DNA from: Comamonas avium | GTDB lineage: Bacteria; Pseudomonadota; Gammaproteobacteria; Burkholderiales; Burkholderiaceae_C | Length of the DNA: 64,000 bases | Reading direction: 5' to 3' | NCBI RefSeq assembly: GCF_014836675.1 | Contig: NZ_JACSQK010000002.1 | Location: forward strand, 434,001-498,000 | The notes under the pieces: generated by a model | The model's input: only the letters and a program-made list of their open reading frames with translations | Told to the model about the DNA's origin: nothing | Database searches by the model: none | Part shown: positions 51,230-60,538 of the stretch, piece by piece | Numbering within the stretch: position 1 is the first letter of the stretch | Layout of the letters: each line of letters opens with the position of its first letter | Position numbers and translations under genes: made by a program

Positions 51230-53419
51230 TCAAAGCGACAGCGGATCTACATCGACCAGCCAGCGCACCACGCCTTTGTGCTGTGGCTGCCCGCGCACCC
51301 AGTGCAGCCACGGCTGCCACGCATGCAAAAATCTTTGCAGGGCGCGGCGGTCGGCGGCCTCAATCAGCATCTGGGCGCGCTCCACATTGGCTACGCGCTG
51401 CATGGCCATGGGAATGGGGGGGTAGACAAATACATCGTCCAGACAGGGCAACTGCCCCTGGCGTGCGGCATCGGTGGCGGCACGCAAAAAAGCCTGGGCG
51501 GTTTCCTGCGTCCTGGCATCGGCACGGACCAGCGCCTGGAATGCATAAGGAGGCATGCCCGCGTCCTGGCGTTCCCGCAACTGCTGGGCCGCGAAGGCCG
51601 GGTAGTCATGCTGGCGCAGGGCGGCGAATACGCTGTGCTGCGGCTCAAAGCTTTGCACCCACATTTCTGGCTGACTGCCTTGGTCGCTGACATAGGCGGC
51701 ATCCCGGCCAGCGCGGCCAGCGGCCTGCATCAGCAGGCAAAACAGGCGCTCGGGTGCCCGGAAATCGCTGGAAAACAGAGCGCCATCGGGCTGTACCGCT
51801 GCCACCAAGGTGATGCGACGAAAGTCATGGCCCTTGGCAACCATTTGGGTGCCCACCAGCACATCCACCTCGCCGCTGTGCACCAGCGCCAATTGCTCTT
51901 GTAATGCCCCTTTGAGCTTGGTGGTGTCGGCATCAATGCGTGACACACGGGCCGGCTGGCCGTCTGGGCGTTGCACGTTGCGCAGCAGACGCTCCAGCTC
52001 TTCTTGCAACTGTTCCGTACCTTTGCCCAGGGGAAGGATGTCAGGGTTGCCGCAGCTGGGGCAGGCGTGTGGCACACGCTGGGTGTAGCCACAGTGGTGA
52101 CAGCGCAAGGTGCGGTCACCCTTGTGAAAAACCTGGTGGGCGCTGCAGTGCGGGCAATCGCTTTTCCAGTTGCAGTCTGCGCAGTACAGCACCGGGGCAA
52201 AACCGCGCCGGTTCAGCAAGATCAGGCTTTGCTCGCCCCGTTGCACACGCTCGGTGATGGCTTCCAGCAGGGGCTGTGAAAACACGGTTTTCTTGGGCTG
52301 CTGGGACATGTCCACCAGGCGCACCCGCGGCAGTGCGCCTGCACCAATGCGGCTGGGCATGTGCAGCCGCAGGTAGCGAGCCGGCCCGCCACTGCTGGCT
52401 GGCTCGCTGGCGTGCCAGCTCTCCAGCGAGGGTGTGGCGCTGCCCAAAATGACCTGTGCTTGGCAGGCATGACCGCGCCACAGTGCCAGGTCACGTGCGG
52501 AGTACCGCGCACCCTCTTGCTGCTTGTAGCTGGGGTCGTGCTCTTCGTCGACCACAATGACTTTCAGCCCGGGCAGGCTTGCAAAAATCGACATGCGCGT
52601 CCCCAGCACAATGCGTGCGGCCCCAGTGTGGGCGGCCAGCCAGCTTTTCAGGCGCTGCACATCGGTCATGCCGCTGTGCATGCTGACGACGGCTTGAGCG
52701 CCAAACATGGGCATGAAGCGCGATTCAAAGCGCTCTTGCAATTGGGGCGTCAGGTTAATTTCAGGCACCATGACCAGCGCCTGTGCCTGCGGGCTGGCCT
52801 CCAGCGCCTGTTGCACCACGCGCATGTAGACCTCGGTCTTGCCACTGCCGGTGCTGCCGTACAGCAAGAAGGGGCCTGGATTTTGGATGATCTGGCTAAA
52901 AACGCTTTGCTGTTCAGCACTCAGTGCTATGGATTCTGAATGGTCTTGAGATGGCTCAAGACAGTTATCCACAGCCTGCTGTGCTGCTGCTGCCGTTGCT
53001 GCTGCGCCTTTTTTGGATGGTTTTTTGGGTTTGGGCGGCTGCAGTCGTTTGGCCAGTTGCTCGGCTGTCATGTCGCGCAAGGCTGGTGGCAGGCCCGCCA
53101 TGGCGATTTCGCCCACGCTGCGCTGGTAGTAGCGGGCTGCAAAGCTCACCAGACGCTGCCACGTGGTGTCCAGCGCAGGCAGCCCCTGCATGACGGCTTC
53201 AATGGCACGCAGTTTGGCGTGCTCAGGCGGCGGGGCTGCGTCCTGCGGTGCTGGCCACACGACGCCCAGCAGCTGGCGCGTACCCAGCGGCACGCGCACC
53301 AGCGTGCCAGGGGGCAACGGGTGGCTGTGGGTGTAGCTCAAGGGGACTCCCACGCCGCTGTGCACAGGGGTGTGGACTGCCACATGGACCACATGCAATG
53401 TAGGAATCGGGTCAGACAT
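51230..53419 (-). CDS. priA: Primosomal protein N' (PriA helicase)
   Basis: 729 residues. N-terminal 3'-end-binding domain, then a winged-helix region with a Lys/Ala-rich insert (PKPKKPSKKGAAATAAAAQQ) near 135-150. Helicase motifs are LLYGSTGSGKTEVYMRVVQQ, VIVVDEEHDPSYKQQEGARY, VILGSATPSLESWHA and AAGRAGRDA. Zinc-binding CADC, CPHCSAHQ, CHHCGYTQ and CPSCGNPDI knuckles sit between the two helicase lobes, as in all PriA. It reloads the replisome at stalled or repaired forks, the step after RecBCD repair. DnaA-box-like sites lie upstream. Confidence 0.97.
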   Translation of the reverse strand: MSDPIPTLHVVHVAVHTPVHSGVGVPLSYTHSHPLPPGTLVRVPLGTRQLLGVVWPAPQDAAPPPEHAKLRAIEAVMQGLPALDTTWQRLVSFAARYYQRSVGEIAMAGLPPALRDMTAEQLAKRLQPPKPKKPSKKGAAATAAAAQQAVDNCLEPSQDHSESIALSAEQQSVFSQIIQNPGPFLLYGSTGSGKTEVYMRVVQQALEASPQAQALVMVPEINLTPQLQERFESRFMPMFGAQAVVSMHSGMTDVQRLKSWLAAHTGAARIVLGTRMSIFASLPGLKVIVVDEEHDPSYKQQEGARYSARDLALWRGHACQAQVILGSATPSLESWHASEPASSGGPARYLRLHMPSRIGAGALPRVRLVDMSQQPKKTVFSQPLLEAITERVQRGEQSLILLNRRGFAPVLYCADCNWKSDCPHCSAHQVFHKGDRTLRCHHCGYTQRVPHACPSCGNPDILPLGKGTEQLQEELERLLRNVQRPDGQPARVSRIDADTTKLKGALQEQLALVHSGEVDVLVGTQMVAKGHDFRRITLVAAVQPDGALFSSDFRAPERLFCLLMQAAGRAGRDAAYVSDQGSQPEMWVQSFEPQHSVFAALRQHDYPAFAAQQLRERQDAGMPPYAFQALVRADARTQETAQAFLRAATDAARQGQLPCLDDVFVYPPIPMAMQRVANVERAQMLIEAADRRALQRFLHAWQPWLHWVRGQPQHKGVVRWLVDVDPLSL

Positions 53420-53764
53420 CAGCGCCAGAGGGGAAAGAAGTCGAGGCTATCCAAGTTTCTGTGGATAACTTTGTGGGGATTGTTTACCACAGCCGCTGTG
53501 GCTCAAAGTGAACATGACGGCTTTTATTTTTGTGTGACAAGATTGTCATGAAATTTATTGATTGAAAACAACGACTTATTATGCTGGCTCGTGTTTTTTT
53601 GCTATCGCCTTGTGAACACTGAAGTCAAGCCACCGCACGCACCAAGTTGTGCATAAGTTGAAATCTGTGCCCCTGTCAAGTGCGTGAAAGTAATAAGCAG
53701 ATGCGGTAAAAAAGCGCGAATTTGTTGTTTTTTGCGCGGATGAACGAGAATTCTGAAGGCGGCG
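53420..53764. promoter_or_regulatory. AT-rich intergenic region with DnaA-box-like sites
   Basis: No gene is seen in this stretch between priA and the hemE terminator. TGTGGATAA at 53460-53468 is a perfect DnaA box (TTATCCACA on the minus strand), 41 bases before the priA start. TGTGCATAA at 53646-53654 fits the looser TTATNCACA. A third perfect TTATCCACA lies inside priA at 52965-52973. Between them are an inverted repeat TGACAAGATTGTCA (53535-53548), CCACAGC-C-GCTGTGG (53487-53501) and an AT-rich segment. DnaA or another regulator could control priA from here. Confidence 0.55.
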
Positions 53765-53800
53765 AAAAAAAACGACCCGTAGTCCAGTGCCTACGGGTCG
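53765..53800 (-). terminator. Terminator of hemE
   Basis: CGACCCGTAG / CTACGGGTCG form a perfect 10-base-pair stem (53773-53782 with 53791-53800), and on the minus strand eight T follow (53772-53765). It lies 33 bases past the hemE stop. Confidence 0.93.
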
Positions 53801-53832
53801 AAGTTGGTAAGTACTTATTTATCGGTGAAGCA

Positions 53833-54948
53833 TTAGACCGCTTGGCGCTGCTGGCGAGAGTGGCTGTGCACTGCCTCTACCAGCGCAGCCACATGCTCGG
53901 GCGGGGTGAACTGGCTGATGCCGTGGCCCAGATTGAAAATATGGGTGGGGCCGTTCGTCGTTTTGTCGGTGTGGGGCTTGCCAAAGCTGTCCAGCACGGC
54001 GCGGGCCTGCTCGGCGATCTGCTCGGGAGATGCAAACAGCACATTGGGGTCAATATTGCCCTGCAATGCCTTGCCGGGGCCCCCGGCTTGACCGCCCACA
54101 ATGGCGCGGGCCTTGCCCAGATTGGCTGTCCAGTCCAGACCCAGCACTTCGCAGTCCATGTCCTTCATGTCCTGCAACCAGATGCCGCCGCCCTTGGTGA
54201 ACACCAGGCGGGGCGCATCGGTGCCGTCCACGCCGGTGCGCTTGAGCTGGGCCAGCACACGCTTGGTGTAGGCCAGACTGAATTGCTGGAAAGCGCCGTC
54301 GGCCAGCACACCGCCCCAGCTGTCAAAAATCATGACCGCTTGTGCGCCGGCGTCAATTTGTGCGTTCAGGTACGCAGCGACGCTGTCGGCATTGACCTGC
54401 AAGATCTTGTGCATCAGGTCGGGGCGGCTGTACATCATGGTCTTGACCATGCGGTAGTCGCTGCTGCCTTTGCCTTCCACCATGTAGCAGGCCAGCGTCC
54501 AGGGGCTGCCCGAGAAACCAATCAAGGGCACACGGCCATTGAGCGCCTTGCGGATGCTGGTGACGGCATCAAACACGTAGCGCAGCTTGTCCATGTCCGG
54601 CACGGCCAGCTCGGCCACGGCGGCTTCATCACGCACCACCTTGGCAAAGCGCGGGCCTTCGCCTTCGGCAAAGGACAGGCCCAGGCCCATGGCGTCAGGC
54701 ACGGTCAGGATGTCGCTGAACAGGATGGAAGCATCCAGCGCAAAGCGGTCCAGCGGCTGCAGCGTCACTTCGGTGGCGTAGTCCACGTTCGTTGCCAGGC
54801 CCATGAAGCTGCCGGCTTGCGCGCGGGTGGCTTTGTACTCAGGCAGGTAGCGACCGGCCTGACGCATCAGCCACAGCGGGGTGTAGTCGGTGGCTTGACG
54901 GCGGCAGGCGCGCAGGAAGGTGTCGTTCAAAAGGGGGGCAAAAGACAT
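53833..54948 (-). CDS. hemE: Uroporphyrinogen decarboxylase
   Basis: 371 residues, slightly longer than the 354 of E. coli. Signature [20 protein letters not shown] is near residue 25 (substrate carboxylate-binding arginine), [20 protein letters not shown] near 78 has the catalytic aspartate, and [16 protein letters not shown] near 144 is the second signature. [20 protein letters not shown] closes the protein. It converts uroporphyrinogen III to coproporphyrinogen III in haem synthesis. Monocistronic, with its own terminator; divergent from gltS across about 220 bases. Confidence 0.97.
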   Translation of the reverse strand: MSFAPLLNDTFLRACRRQATDYTPLWLMRQAGRYLPEYKATRAQAGSFMGLATNVDYATEVTLQPLDRFALDASILFSDILTVPDAMGLGLSFAEGEGPRFAKVVRDEAAVAELAVPDMDKLRYVFDAVTSIRKALNGRVPLIGFSGSPWTLACYMVEGKGSSDYRMVKTMMYSRPDLMHKILQVNADSVAAYLNAQIDAGAQAVMIFDSWGGVLADGAFQQFSLAYTKRVLAQLKRTGVDGTDAPRLVFTKGGGIWLQDMKDMDCEVLGLDWTANLGKARAIVGGQAGGPGKALQGNIDPNVLFASPEQIAEQARAVLDSFGKPHTDKTTNGPTHIFNLGHGISQFTPPEHVAALVEAVHSHSRQQRQAV

Positions 54949-55172
54949 GGGCGCTCACACTGAGAAAGGGCCAGCACCACAGCGAAAGGCTGCGGCGCAA
55001 GGGCGGTTCTTGGGAACCGGGCAGTTTAACGGAAGGCCTTGGACTACCTTGTGCTCAGGGGCTAGTGCAGCGCGCTGTCTGCACGTGTCCTGATGCAAAG
55101 CAAGGCAAAACGCTCTGCATGGCGTGTCATGCACAATCGCAGGCTTTGTTTTGTGACCTACTTTGCCACGCC

Positions 55173-56399
55173 GTGACACTACCTGAAACCCTGCACATTC
55201 CCGCTTTCCAAAGTTTTACCTTGGCCATCTTGCTGTTTTTTGCAGGGCAAAAAATCGCCGAGCACTGGAGCGTGGTGCGCCGCTACAGCATTCCAGAGCC
55301 TGTCGTGGGCGGTTTTCTGTGTGCATGCGTGGTGGGGCTGATGTATCTGACGCTGGGCACCAAGGTGGAGTTTGATCTGAATGTGCGGGACACCTTGCTG
55401 CTTTACTTTTTTGCAGCCATTGGGTTGCGCTCTGACCTGGCGACGCTCAGGGAAGGCGGCAAGCCTTTGCTGATCTTGCTGGTGCTGGCTACGGTCTTCA
55501 TTGCGCTGCAGAACATGCTGGGCATGGGTGTGGCGCAGTGGTTTGGGCTGGATGCGCGAGCGGGGTTGATGACGGGTTCCATCTCGTTGACCGGTGGTGT
55601 TGGCACCACGCTGGCCTGGGGGCCGGTCTTTGTGGAGAAACTGGGCATCAGCAACGCAGTGGAGCTGGGTATGGCCAGCAACATGGTGGGCATGATTGCG
55701 GCCTGCACCATTGGTGGCCCTATCGCCAGTTACCTGCTGCGCCGCCACGGCATTGCGGGCAGCAATTCACGCGCGCTGGATGTGGGGGTGGCCGTGCAGC
55801 GCACCGCAGTCACGCTGGACTATTACGGTGTGTTGCGTGCCTGGCTGTGGCTGAACATGGCACTGATGATTGGCGGTGTGATCACCCCGCTGTTTCATGA
55901 GGCGGGCCTGCAGTTGCCCATGTTTGTGGGGTGCTTGCTCGGCGGCATTATTTTGCGCAATACGCTGGGGCAATGGATGCTTTCGCGCAAGCGCCGCAAG
56001 CTGGGGCAGTTCCACTGGAACAGCATGCGCCAGGGGTTGCTCATGATTTCGGATATTTGCCTGGGCATGTTCCTGACCATGGCGCTCATGGGCCTGCAGC
56101 TGTGGGCCTTGCAGGGCGTGATGGGCTTTGTGATGACGGTGCTGGTGCTGCAGATTTTGATGACCATCGGGTTTGCACTGTTCGTGGTCTTTCGCTGCAT
56201 GGGCAAAGACTATGAGGCCGCAGTCATTACCGCCGGCTTTGGCGGTATTGCCCTGGGTTCTACGGCAACAGCGGTGGCCAATATGACGGCCGTGGCGCGC
56301 AGCCACGGGGCAGCGCACCGCGCCTTCATTGTGGTGCCGCTGGTGTGTGGCTTTTTTGTAGACATCGTCAACGCAGTGATTATTCAAGCGCTGATCTGA
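55173..56399 (+). CDS. gltS: Sodium/glutamate symporter
   Basis: 408 residues from GTG 55173; the frame is open to 55065, but the extra residues are hydrophilic and cysteine-rich, foreign to GltS. About 10-12 helices. LFFAGQKIAEHW near the start, GGFLCACVVGLMYL, then the pore region GSISLTGGVGTTLAWGPVF and in the second half AVITAGFGGIALGSTATAVA are the two G-rich reentrant motifs of the ESS family. It imports L-glutamate with sodium. It ends at a terminator at 56519-56556. Confidence 0.92.
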   Translation: MTLPETLHIPAFQSFTLAILLFFAGQKIAEHWSVVRRYSIPEPVVGGFLCACVVGLMYLTLGTKVEFDLNVRDTLLLYFFAAIGLRSDLATLREGGKPLLILLVLATVFIALQNMLGMGVAQWFGLDARAGLMTGSISLTGGVGTTLAWGPVFVEKLGISNAVELGMASNMVGMIAACTIGGPIASYLLRRHGIAGSNSRALDVGVAVQRTAVTLDYYGVLRAWLWLNMALMIGGVITPLFHEAGLQLPMFVGCLLGGIILRNTLGQWMLSRKRRKLGQFHWNSMRQGLLMISDICLGMFLTMALMGLQLWALQGVMGFVMTVLVLQILMTIGFALFVVFRCMGKDYEAAVITAGFGGIALGSTATAVANMTAVARSHGAAHRAFIVVPLVCGFFVDIVNAVIIQALI

Positions 56400-56518
56400 G
56401 CGTCACATGCCTGTCATGCAGGCCGTCAATAATTGCCAGCGTGGGCCGATGAAGAAATTTGGGTGAAGGCAGGGAGATCCCCTTCACAGACACCGAACCT
56501 TGGTCCACGCCAATACCG
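56400..56518. other. gltS 3' untranslated stretch
   Basis: 119 bases between the gltS stop and its terminator, with no gene. Nothing else recognised. Confidence 0.5.
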
Positions 56519-56556
56519 AGCCGCTGTTTGCATGCATTGCAGACAGCGGCTTTTTT
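56519..56556 (+). terminator. Terminator of gltS
   Basis: AGCCGCTGT (56519-56527) pairs with ACAGCGGCT (56543-56551), followed by TTTTTT. Confidence 0.9.
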
Positions 56557-56558
56557 AT

Positions 56559-56638
56559 TAAAGATAGCTGTCAGCGCTTGTGCTGCAACGGTTTTAGATA
56601 GTTTTATATCTGAAACCGTTGTATTTAATGCCTTGGTA
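56559..56638. repeat. Composite palindrome (dispersed repeat)
   Basis: CAACGGTTTTAGAT (56586-56599) pairs with ATCTGAAACCGTTG (56608-56621) at 13 of 14 positions. Outer arms ATAGCTGTCAGCGCTTGT and TAGCTATT extend it. The left arm resembles the palindrome at 49866 and the GGTTTTAGATA part resembles 21719-21759 and 37095-37135, linking the two repeat types. It lies just after the dsbD stop. Confidence 0.65.
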
Positions 56639-56650
56639 GCTATTATTTTG

Positions 56651-58951
56651 TTAAAGCATCTGAAGTGCGTTGTGCACTTCTTGCTTGCTGGGCAGCTCAC
56701 TGAGCACCACGGGCGCTTGCCCCGGTGCCAGCAGCACATACACGGGCACACCGCTGCGGCCCAGCTGGGCCAGCGCCTGGGTAATGGCCGGGTCACGGCG
56801 TGTCCAGTCGGCACGCAGCAGCGCAACGTTGTGCTGTGCAAAGTTGGCCAGCACGTCACTGTCAGACAGCGTGGTGCGCTTGTTGTACTGGCAGGTCACG
56901 CACCAGGCGGCGGTGTAATCCACAAAAACGGGGCGGCCCTGGGCCAGCAGTTCGGCTTGTTTGGGGGCTGACCAGGCTTGCCAAACATCTTGCTGCTCGG
57001 CAGCAGCAGCGACAGGCGCAGGCTCGACCAGGGTGCGGCCCGTGCCAACCATCAGCAAGCCGCCGCATACCAGTACAACAGCGGCCAGCAGCACGCGGGT
57101 TGTGCCGCGCAGCGTCAGGGCCCATGCCAAGGCGGCCAGGCACAGCAGCAGGGCCAGCAAGGCGGCAGCGCCGTCAATGCCGGTTTGCTGGCCAATCACC
57201 CACACCAGCCAGACCACCGTGGCGAACATGGGAAAGGCCATGGCACGGCGGAAGGTGTCCATCCAGGCACCGGGACGGGGCAGCCAGCGCATCAGTGCAG
57301 GCACCCAGCTCACCAGCACATAAGGCAGGGCCATGCCCACGCCCAGCGCTACAAAAATACCCAGTGCCTGCGCTGCAGGCATGCCCACAGCAAATCCCAG
57401 CGATGCGCCCATGAACGGTGCGGTGCAGGGCGAGGCAATGGCCACCGCCACCACGCCGGAGATGAATGCATCGCCCAGCGGATGGCGTGCGTGCAGGTTG
57501 GCAATGCGGTCGGGCACCACGTGGCCCAGCTCAAACACCCCGGCGAGGTTCAAGCCAATCAAGGTAAACAAGGCCGCCAGCCCGGCCACCACCAGCGGCG
57601 ACTGCAGCTGAAAGCCCCAGCCCAGTTGCTCGCCAGCCGCACGCAGTGCCAGCAGCACAGCGCCCAGCGCCACAAAACTGATGATGACCCCGGCTGCGTA
57701 GGCCAGGCCATTGCTGCGCTGTGCGCGCACGTCGCTGCCATGGCGCGCAAAGCCCATGAGTTTGATGGCCAGCACGGGGAACACGCAGGGCATCAGGTTG
57801 AGCAGCAGGCCGCCAATCAGTCCTCCCAGCAAAGCGGCCAGCCAACCGCTGGTGCTGACACTGGTGCTGGGTGCGGGCAAGGGGTTGGTGCTTTGCGATT
57901 GCTGATTGGCCGCCAATGCCGCTGCCAGCGCGGGCGACACTTGTGCCAGATCGGCGGATTTCCACTGGCCTTGCACGGGGCCGCTCAAGCGCCAGGCCTG
58001 TACGGGCGGCGCATGGGCCACATCACCGCCTTGTGCAGGCAGGCCGAGAACAAAATCGAGCTGAGCAGGGGTGTCGCCCCGCATGTCTGACAGCGGCAGC
58101 TGCGCCGTCCAGGTGGTGCCTTCCCAGGCCTGTGTCCAGTCTTGCCCCAGCACCGCTGCGTGGTGGAAGGTGTCGGCCGCTTCAGGGTAAAACGCCAGCG
58201 TCTGTGCGTGGGCTGCAGCAGGCAGCCCATCCACACGCAGCTCAACCCGGTCGCCGCTGGGCAGGGCCGTGAAGCTGGCCTGGGCCTGCGCCAGTGCAAC
58301 GGGGGCCTGAGCGTGAGCGGCGGCAAACTCAGTGGCCCACTGCGTGTCAGCGACATCTGCAGGGACCCGCAGCTGGAACTGCCCGTCTTCTGGAATGCAT
58401 TCCACACGGCATACCAGCCACGAGGCCGTCAGGCGAATGTCGATGTTGCCATCTGGGTCAGGCCGAAAGTCATCGGTAACTTTGACCGTAACGGGCAGCA
58501 GCACCGTGCCTTCGTAGCCATAGTTGAGCATGTCTCCAACGCGGATCTGCTGGGGAACAGGCCATGCTATGTCTGTGGCCTGCATGCCCGCTGGCAGTTG
58601 CCAGTCCAGCTGCGTAGGCAGGCCGGAGTCACCCGCGTTCTTCCAGTAGGTGTGCCAGTCAGGCTGGTGCTGAATGCGCAACCCCAGCTCCAAAGGCTTG
58701 CCCGGGGCAATACCTTGCGGTGCCAATGCCACCAGCTGGGCCTGCACGCGCGGGGTGACCACGGTGTCAGACAGGGCGGTGCTGGCGCTGCCCAGTTTGA
58801 GCTGAATTTGCGCGCTGGCAGTTGCAGGCAGTAGCACGGCGCACAAGGCCAGCAGGCTGAACAGCCAGACAGCAGCGAAGTGGTGGGCGCAACGATGGGG
58901 GCGAAGGAGGGGAGAAATTGGCATGACGAAGCTTGGAGCCATAAACCGCAT
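56651..58951 (-). CDS. dsbD: Thiol:disulfide interchange protein, DsbD/ScsB family
   Basis: 766 residues from ATG 58951, with AGGAACC upstream (ATG 58924 is an alternative). A signal sequence (VWLFSLLALCAVLLPATASA) leads to a ScsB-type periplasmic alpha domain with WHTYWKNAGDSGLPTQLDW and CRVECIPEDGQFQL. The eight-helix membrane domain carries the cysteine motifs LLNLMPCVFPVLAIKLMGFA and IASPCTAPFMGASLGFAVGM. The C-terminal thioredoxin-like domain has AAWCVTCQYNKRTTL (CVTC). It moves electrons from cytoplasmic thioredoxin to periplasmic partners. The first domain is closer to ScsB than to E. coli DsbD. The MATE gene lies 32 bases upstream on the same strand. Confidence 0.92.
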   Translation of the reverse strand: MRFMAPSFVMPISPLLRPHRCAHHFAAVWLFSLLALCAVLLPATASAQIQLKLGSASTALSDTVVTPRVQAQLVALAPQGIAPGKPLELGLRIQHQPDWHTYWKNAGDSGLPTQLDWQLPAGMQATDIAWPVPQQIRVGDMLNYGYEGTVLLPVTVKVTDDFRPDPDGNIDIRLTASWLVCRVECIPEDGQFQLRVPADVADTQWATEFAAAHAQAPVALAQAQASFTALPSGDRVELRVDGLPAAAHAQTLAFYPEAADTFHHAAVLGQDWTQAWEGTTWTAQLPLSDMRGDTPAQLDFVLGLPAQGGDVAHAPPVQAWRLSGPVQGQWKSADLAQVSPALAAALAANQQSQSTNPLPAPSTSVSTSGWLAALLGGLIGGLLLNLMPCVFPVLAIKLMGFARHGSDVRAQRSNGLAYAAGVIISFVALGAVLLALRAAGEQLGWGFQLQSPLVVAGLAALFTLIGLNLAGVFELGHVVPDRIANLHARHPLGDAFISGVVAVAIASPCTAPFMGASLGFAVGMPAAQALGIFVALGVGMALPYVLVSWVPALMRWLPRPGAWMDTFRRAMAFPMFATVVWLVWVIGQQTGIDGAAALLALLLCLAALAWALTLRGTTRVLLAAVVLVCGGLLMVGTGRTLVEPAPVAAAAEQQDVWQAWSAPKQAELLAQGRPVFVDYTAAWCVTCQYNKRTTLSDSDVLANFAQHNVALLRADWTRRDPAITQALAQLGRSGVPVYVLLAPGQAPVVLSELPSKQEVHNALQML

Positions 58952-58983
58952 TGTGGTTCCTGTCATCGTTGCGTGCGGCTATT

Positions 58984-60480
58984 TCAGCGGGTGTCCGAAG
59001 TGGTGGTGGGTGTTTGCGCAGACAAAAGTTGACGTGGCGCACAGACCGGGTTGGGCGGCTGGGCGGCCACCTCCGACGGGGTTGCCACGGTTTCGGCATC
59101 GTCTGCAGCCGGGTTGAGCATGCGCGCCTCGCGCCAGCGCCCCCATTTGTAGTAGGCCATGCTCATCAGCATGGCGCAGATGGAGCTGGCTGGAAAGCTC
59201 CACCAAATGGCATCAACACCCAGCCAGGGCTGCAGCAGCTTGGCCAGCGGCACGCGCACGCCCCATAGTGCAATGCCCAGAATGATCAGCGGGGGAATCA
59301 CCGCGCCCGTAGAGCGCACCACGCCCGAGAGCACAAAGGTGACCCCAAAAAACACGAACGAGCCCACCGCAATGTGGTTGAGGTGGCGCGCAGATTCCAG
59401 TGCAGCGCTGCCATCGGGCAAGAACAGCGCCAGCACATGGCGGTCCAGCAAGAGCATGGGCACGATGAGTGCGCCCGTCATCAGCACATTGCACAGAACT
59501 CCTGCTTTGGCGGTGCCATCGACACGTGCCCATTGCCCGGCCCCCACGTTTTGCGCCGCCATGCTGGAGCAGGCCGCCCCAATCGCCATGGCGGGCATTT
59601 GCACATAGGTCCACAGCTGCAGCGATGCGCCGTAGGCAGAAGAGGTTTCAACGCCATAACCGTTGACCATGGTCATCACCATCAGCATGGCCATGGAGAT
59701 CATCACCATTTGCACCCCCATGGGCAGGCCTTTGATGACTAGGGCTTTGACAATGACTGGCTGGGGCACGAAAAAATGCAGCTCATGGCTGCCAATCCAC
59801 AGCGGGTGCTTGCGCCAGTACAGCCACAGCAGCATGGCCGCAAAGCTGATGGCGTTGGACACCAGCGTGGCCATGGATGCGCCGGTGATGCCCATCTGGG
59901 GGAATGGGCCTAAGCCAAAAATCAGCACCGGGTTCAGGACAACATCCAGCACCACGACCAGCAGCAAAAAAATAAACGGGGTGCGGGTATCGCCTGCGCC
60001 GCGCAAGATGGCCGAGACAAAGGCAAACAGGTACAGCAGCGGCATGGCCAGAAAGATGACGCGCAAATAGCTTTCGGCCAGCGGTAAAGCCACATCGGGT
60101 GTCCCCATCCACTGCAAGATATGTCGCGAGAGTGGATAGCCCAGCAAGGCAATGAGCAGCGAGATAGCTCCAAAAAACGTAGCGCTAGAGCCAATCACTG
60201 TGCGCGCTTGCGTGAGATTTTTGGCCCCCATGCTTTGCGCCACCAAGATGGTGGCTGCCATGCCCACGCCAAACACCAGGCCAATCAGCAAGAACATGAT
60301 GTTGTTGGCATTGGTGGTGGCGGTGAGGGCCGCCTCTCCCAGGTATTTGCCCACCCACATGGCATTGACCGAACCATTGAGGGACTGCAGCACATTGCCC
60401 GCCAGGATGGGCAGAGAAAACACCAGCAAGGTGCGAGCGATGGGGCCCTGGGTCAGGTCGCGGGTTGGGGAGGAAGACAT
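58984..60480 (-). CDS. MATE family efflux transporter
   Basis: 498 residues, 12 membrane helices. ARTLLVFSLPILAGNVLQSL opens the first MatE repeat, with NAMWVGKYLGEAALTA and NNIMFLLIGLVFGVGMAATI. RGAGDTRTPFIFLLLVVVLD has the conserved RGxGDxRTP loop, and the second repeat begins VKALVIKGLPMGVQMVMISM. MATE pumps export drugs or metabolites in exchange for sodium or protons. A 40-residue hydrophilic tail follows the last helix. It probably shares a transcript with dsbD downstream. Confidence 0.92.
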   Translation of the reverse strand: MSSSPTRDLTQGPIARTLLVFSLPILAGNVLQSLNGSVNAMWVGKYLGEAALTATTNANNIMFLLIGLVFGVGMAATILVAQSMGAKNLTQARTVIGSSATFFGAISLLIALLGYPLSRHILQWMGTPDVALPLAESYLRVIFLAMPLLYLFAFVSAILRGAGDTRTPFIFLLLVVVLDVVLNPVLIFGLGPFPQMGITGASMATLVSNAISFAAMLLWLYWRKHPLWIGSHELHFFVPQPVIVKALVIKGLPMGVQMVMISMAMLMVMTMVNGYGVETSSAYGASLQLWTYVQMPAMAIGAACSSMAAQNVGAGQWARVDGTAKAGVLCNVLMTGALIVPMLLLDRHVLALFLPDGSAALESARHLNHIAVGSFVFFGVTFVLSGVVRSTGAVIPPLIILGIALWGVRVPLAKLLQPWLGVDAIWWSFPASSICAMLMSMAYYKWGRWREARMLNPAADDAETVATPSEVAAQPPNPVCAPRQLLSAQTPTTTSDTR

Positions 60481-60538
60481 GCAGGGATTGTGGAGCGGCT
60501 TGCTATCCAGTCTGCCGGACAGCGCCTAAGATTGCAGC

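Noticed and set aside
53460-53654. Chromosomal replication origin
   Set aside because: Two boxes are too few, there is no dnaA or DnaN gene, and no clear unwinding element with ordered boxes. Control of priA is the simpler reading.
53722-54963. 413-codon open frame antisense to hemE
   Set aside because: Low-complexity [13 protein letters not shown] translation typical of the reverse frame of a real gene; it also runs through the hemE terminator.
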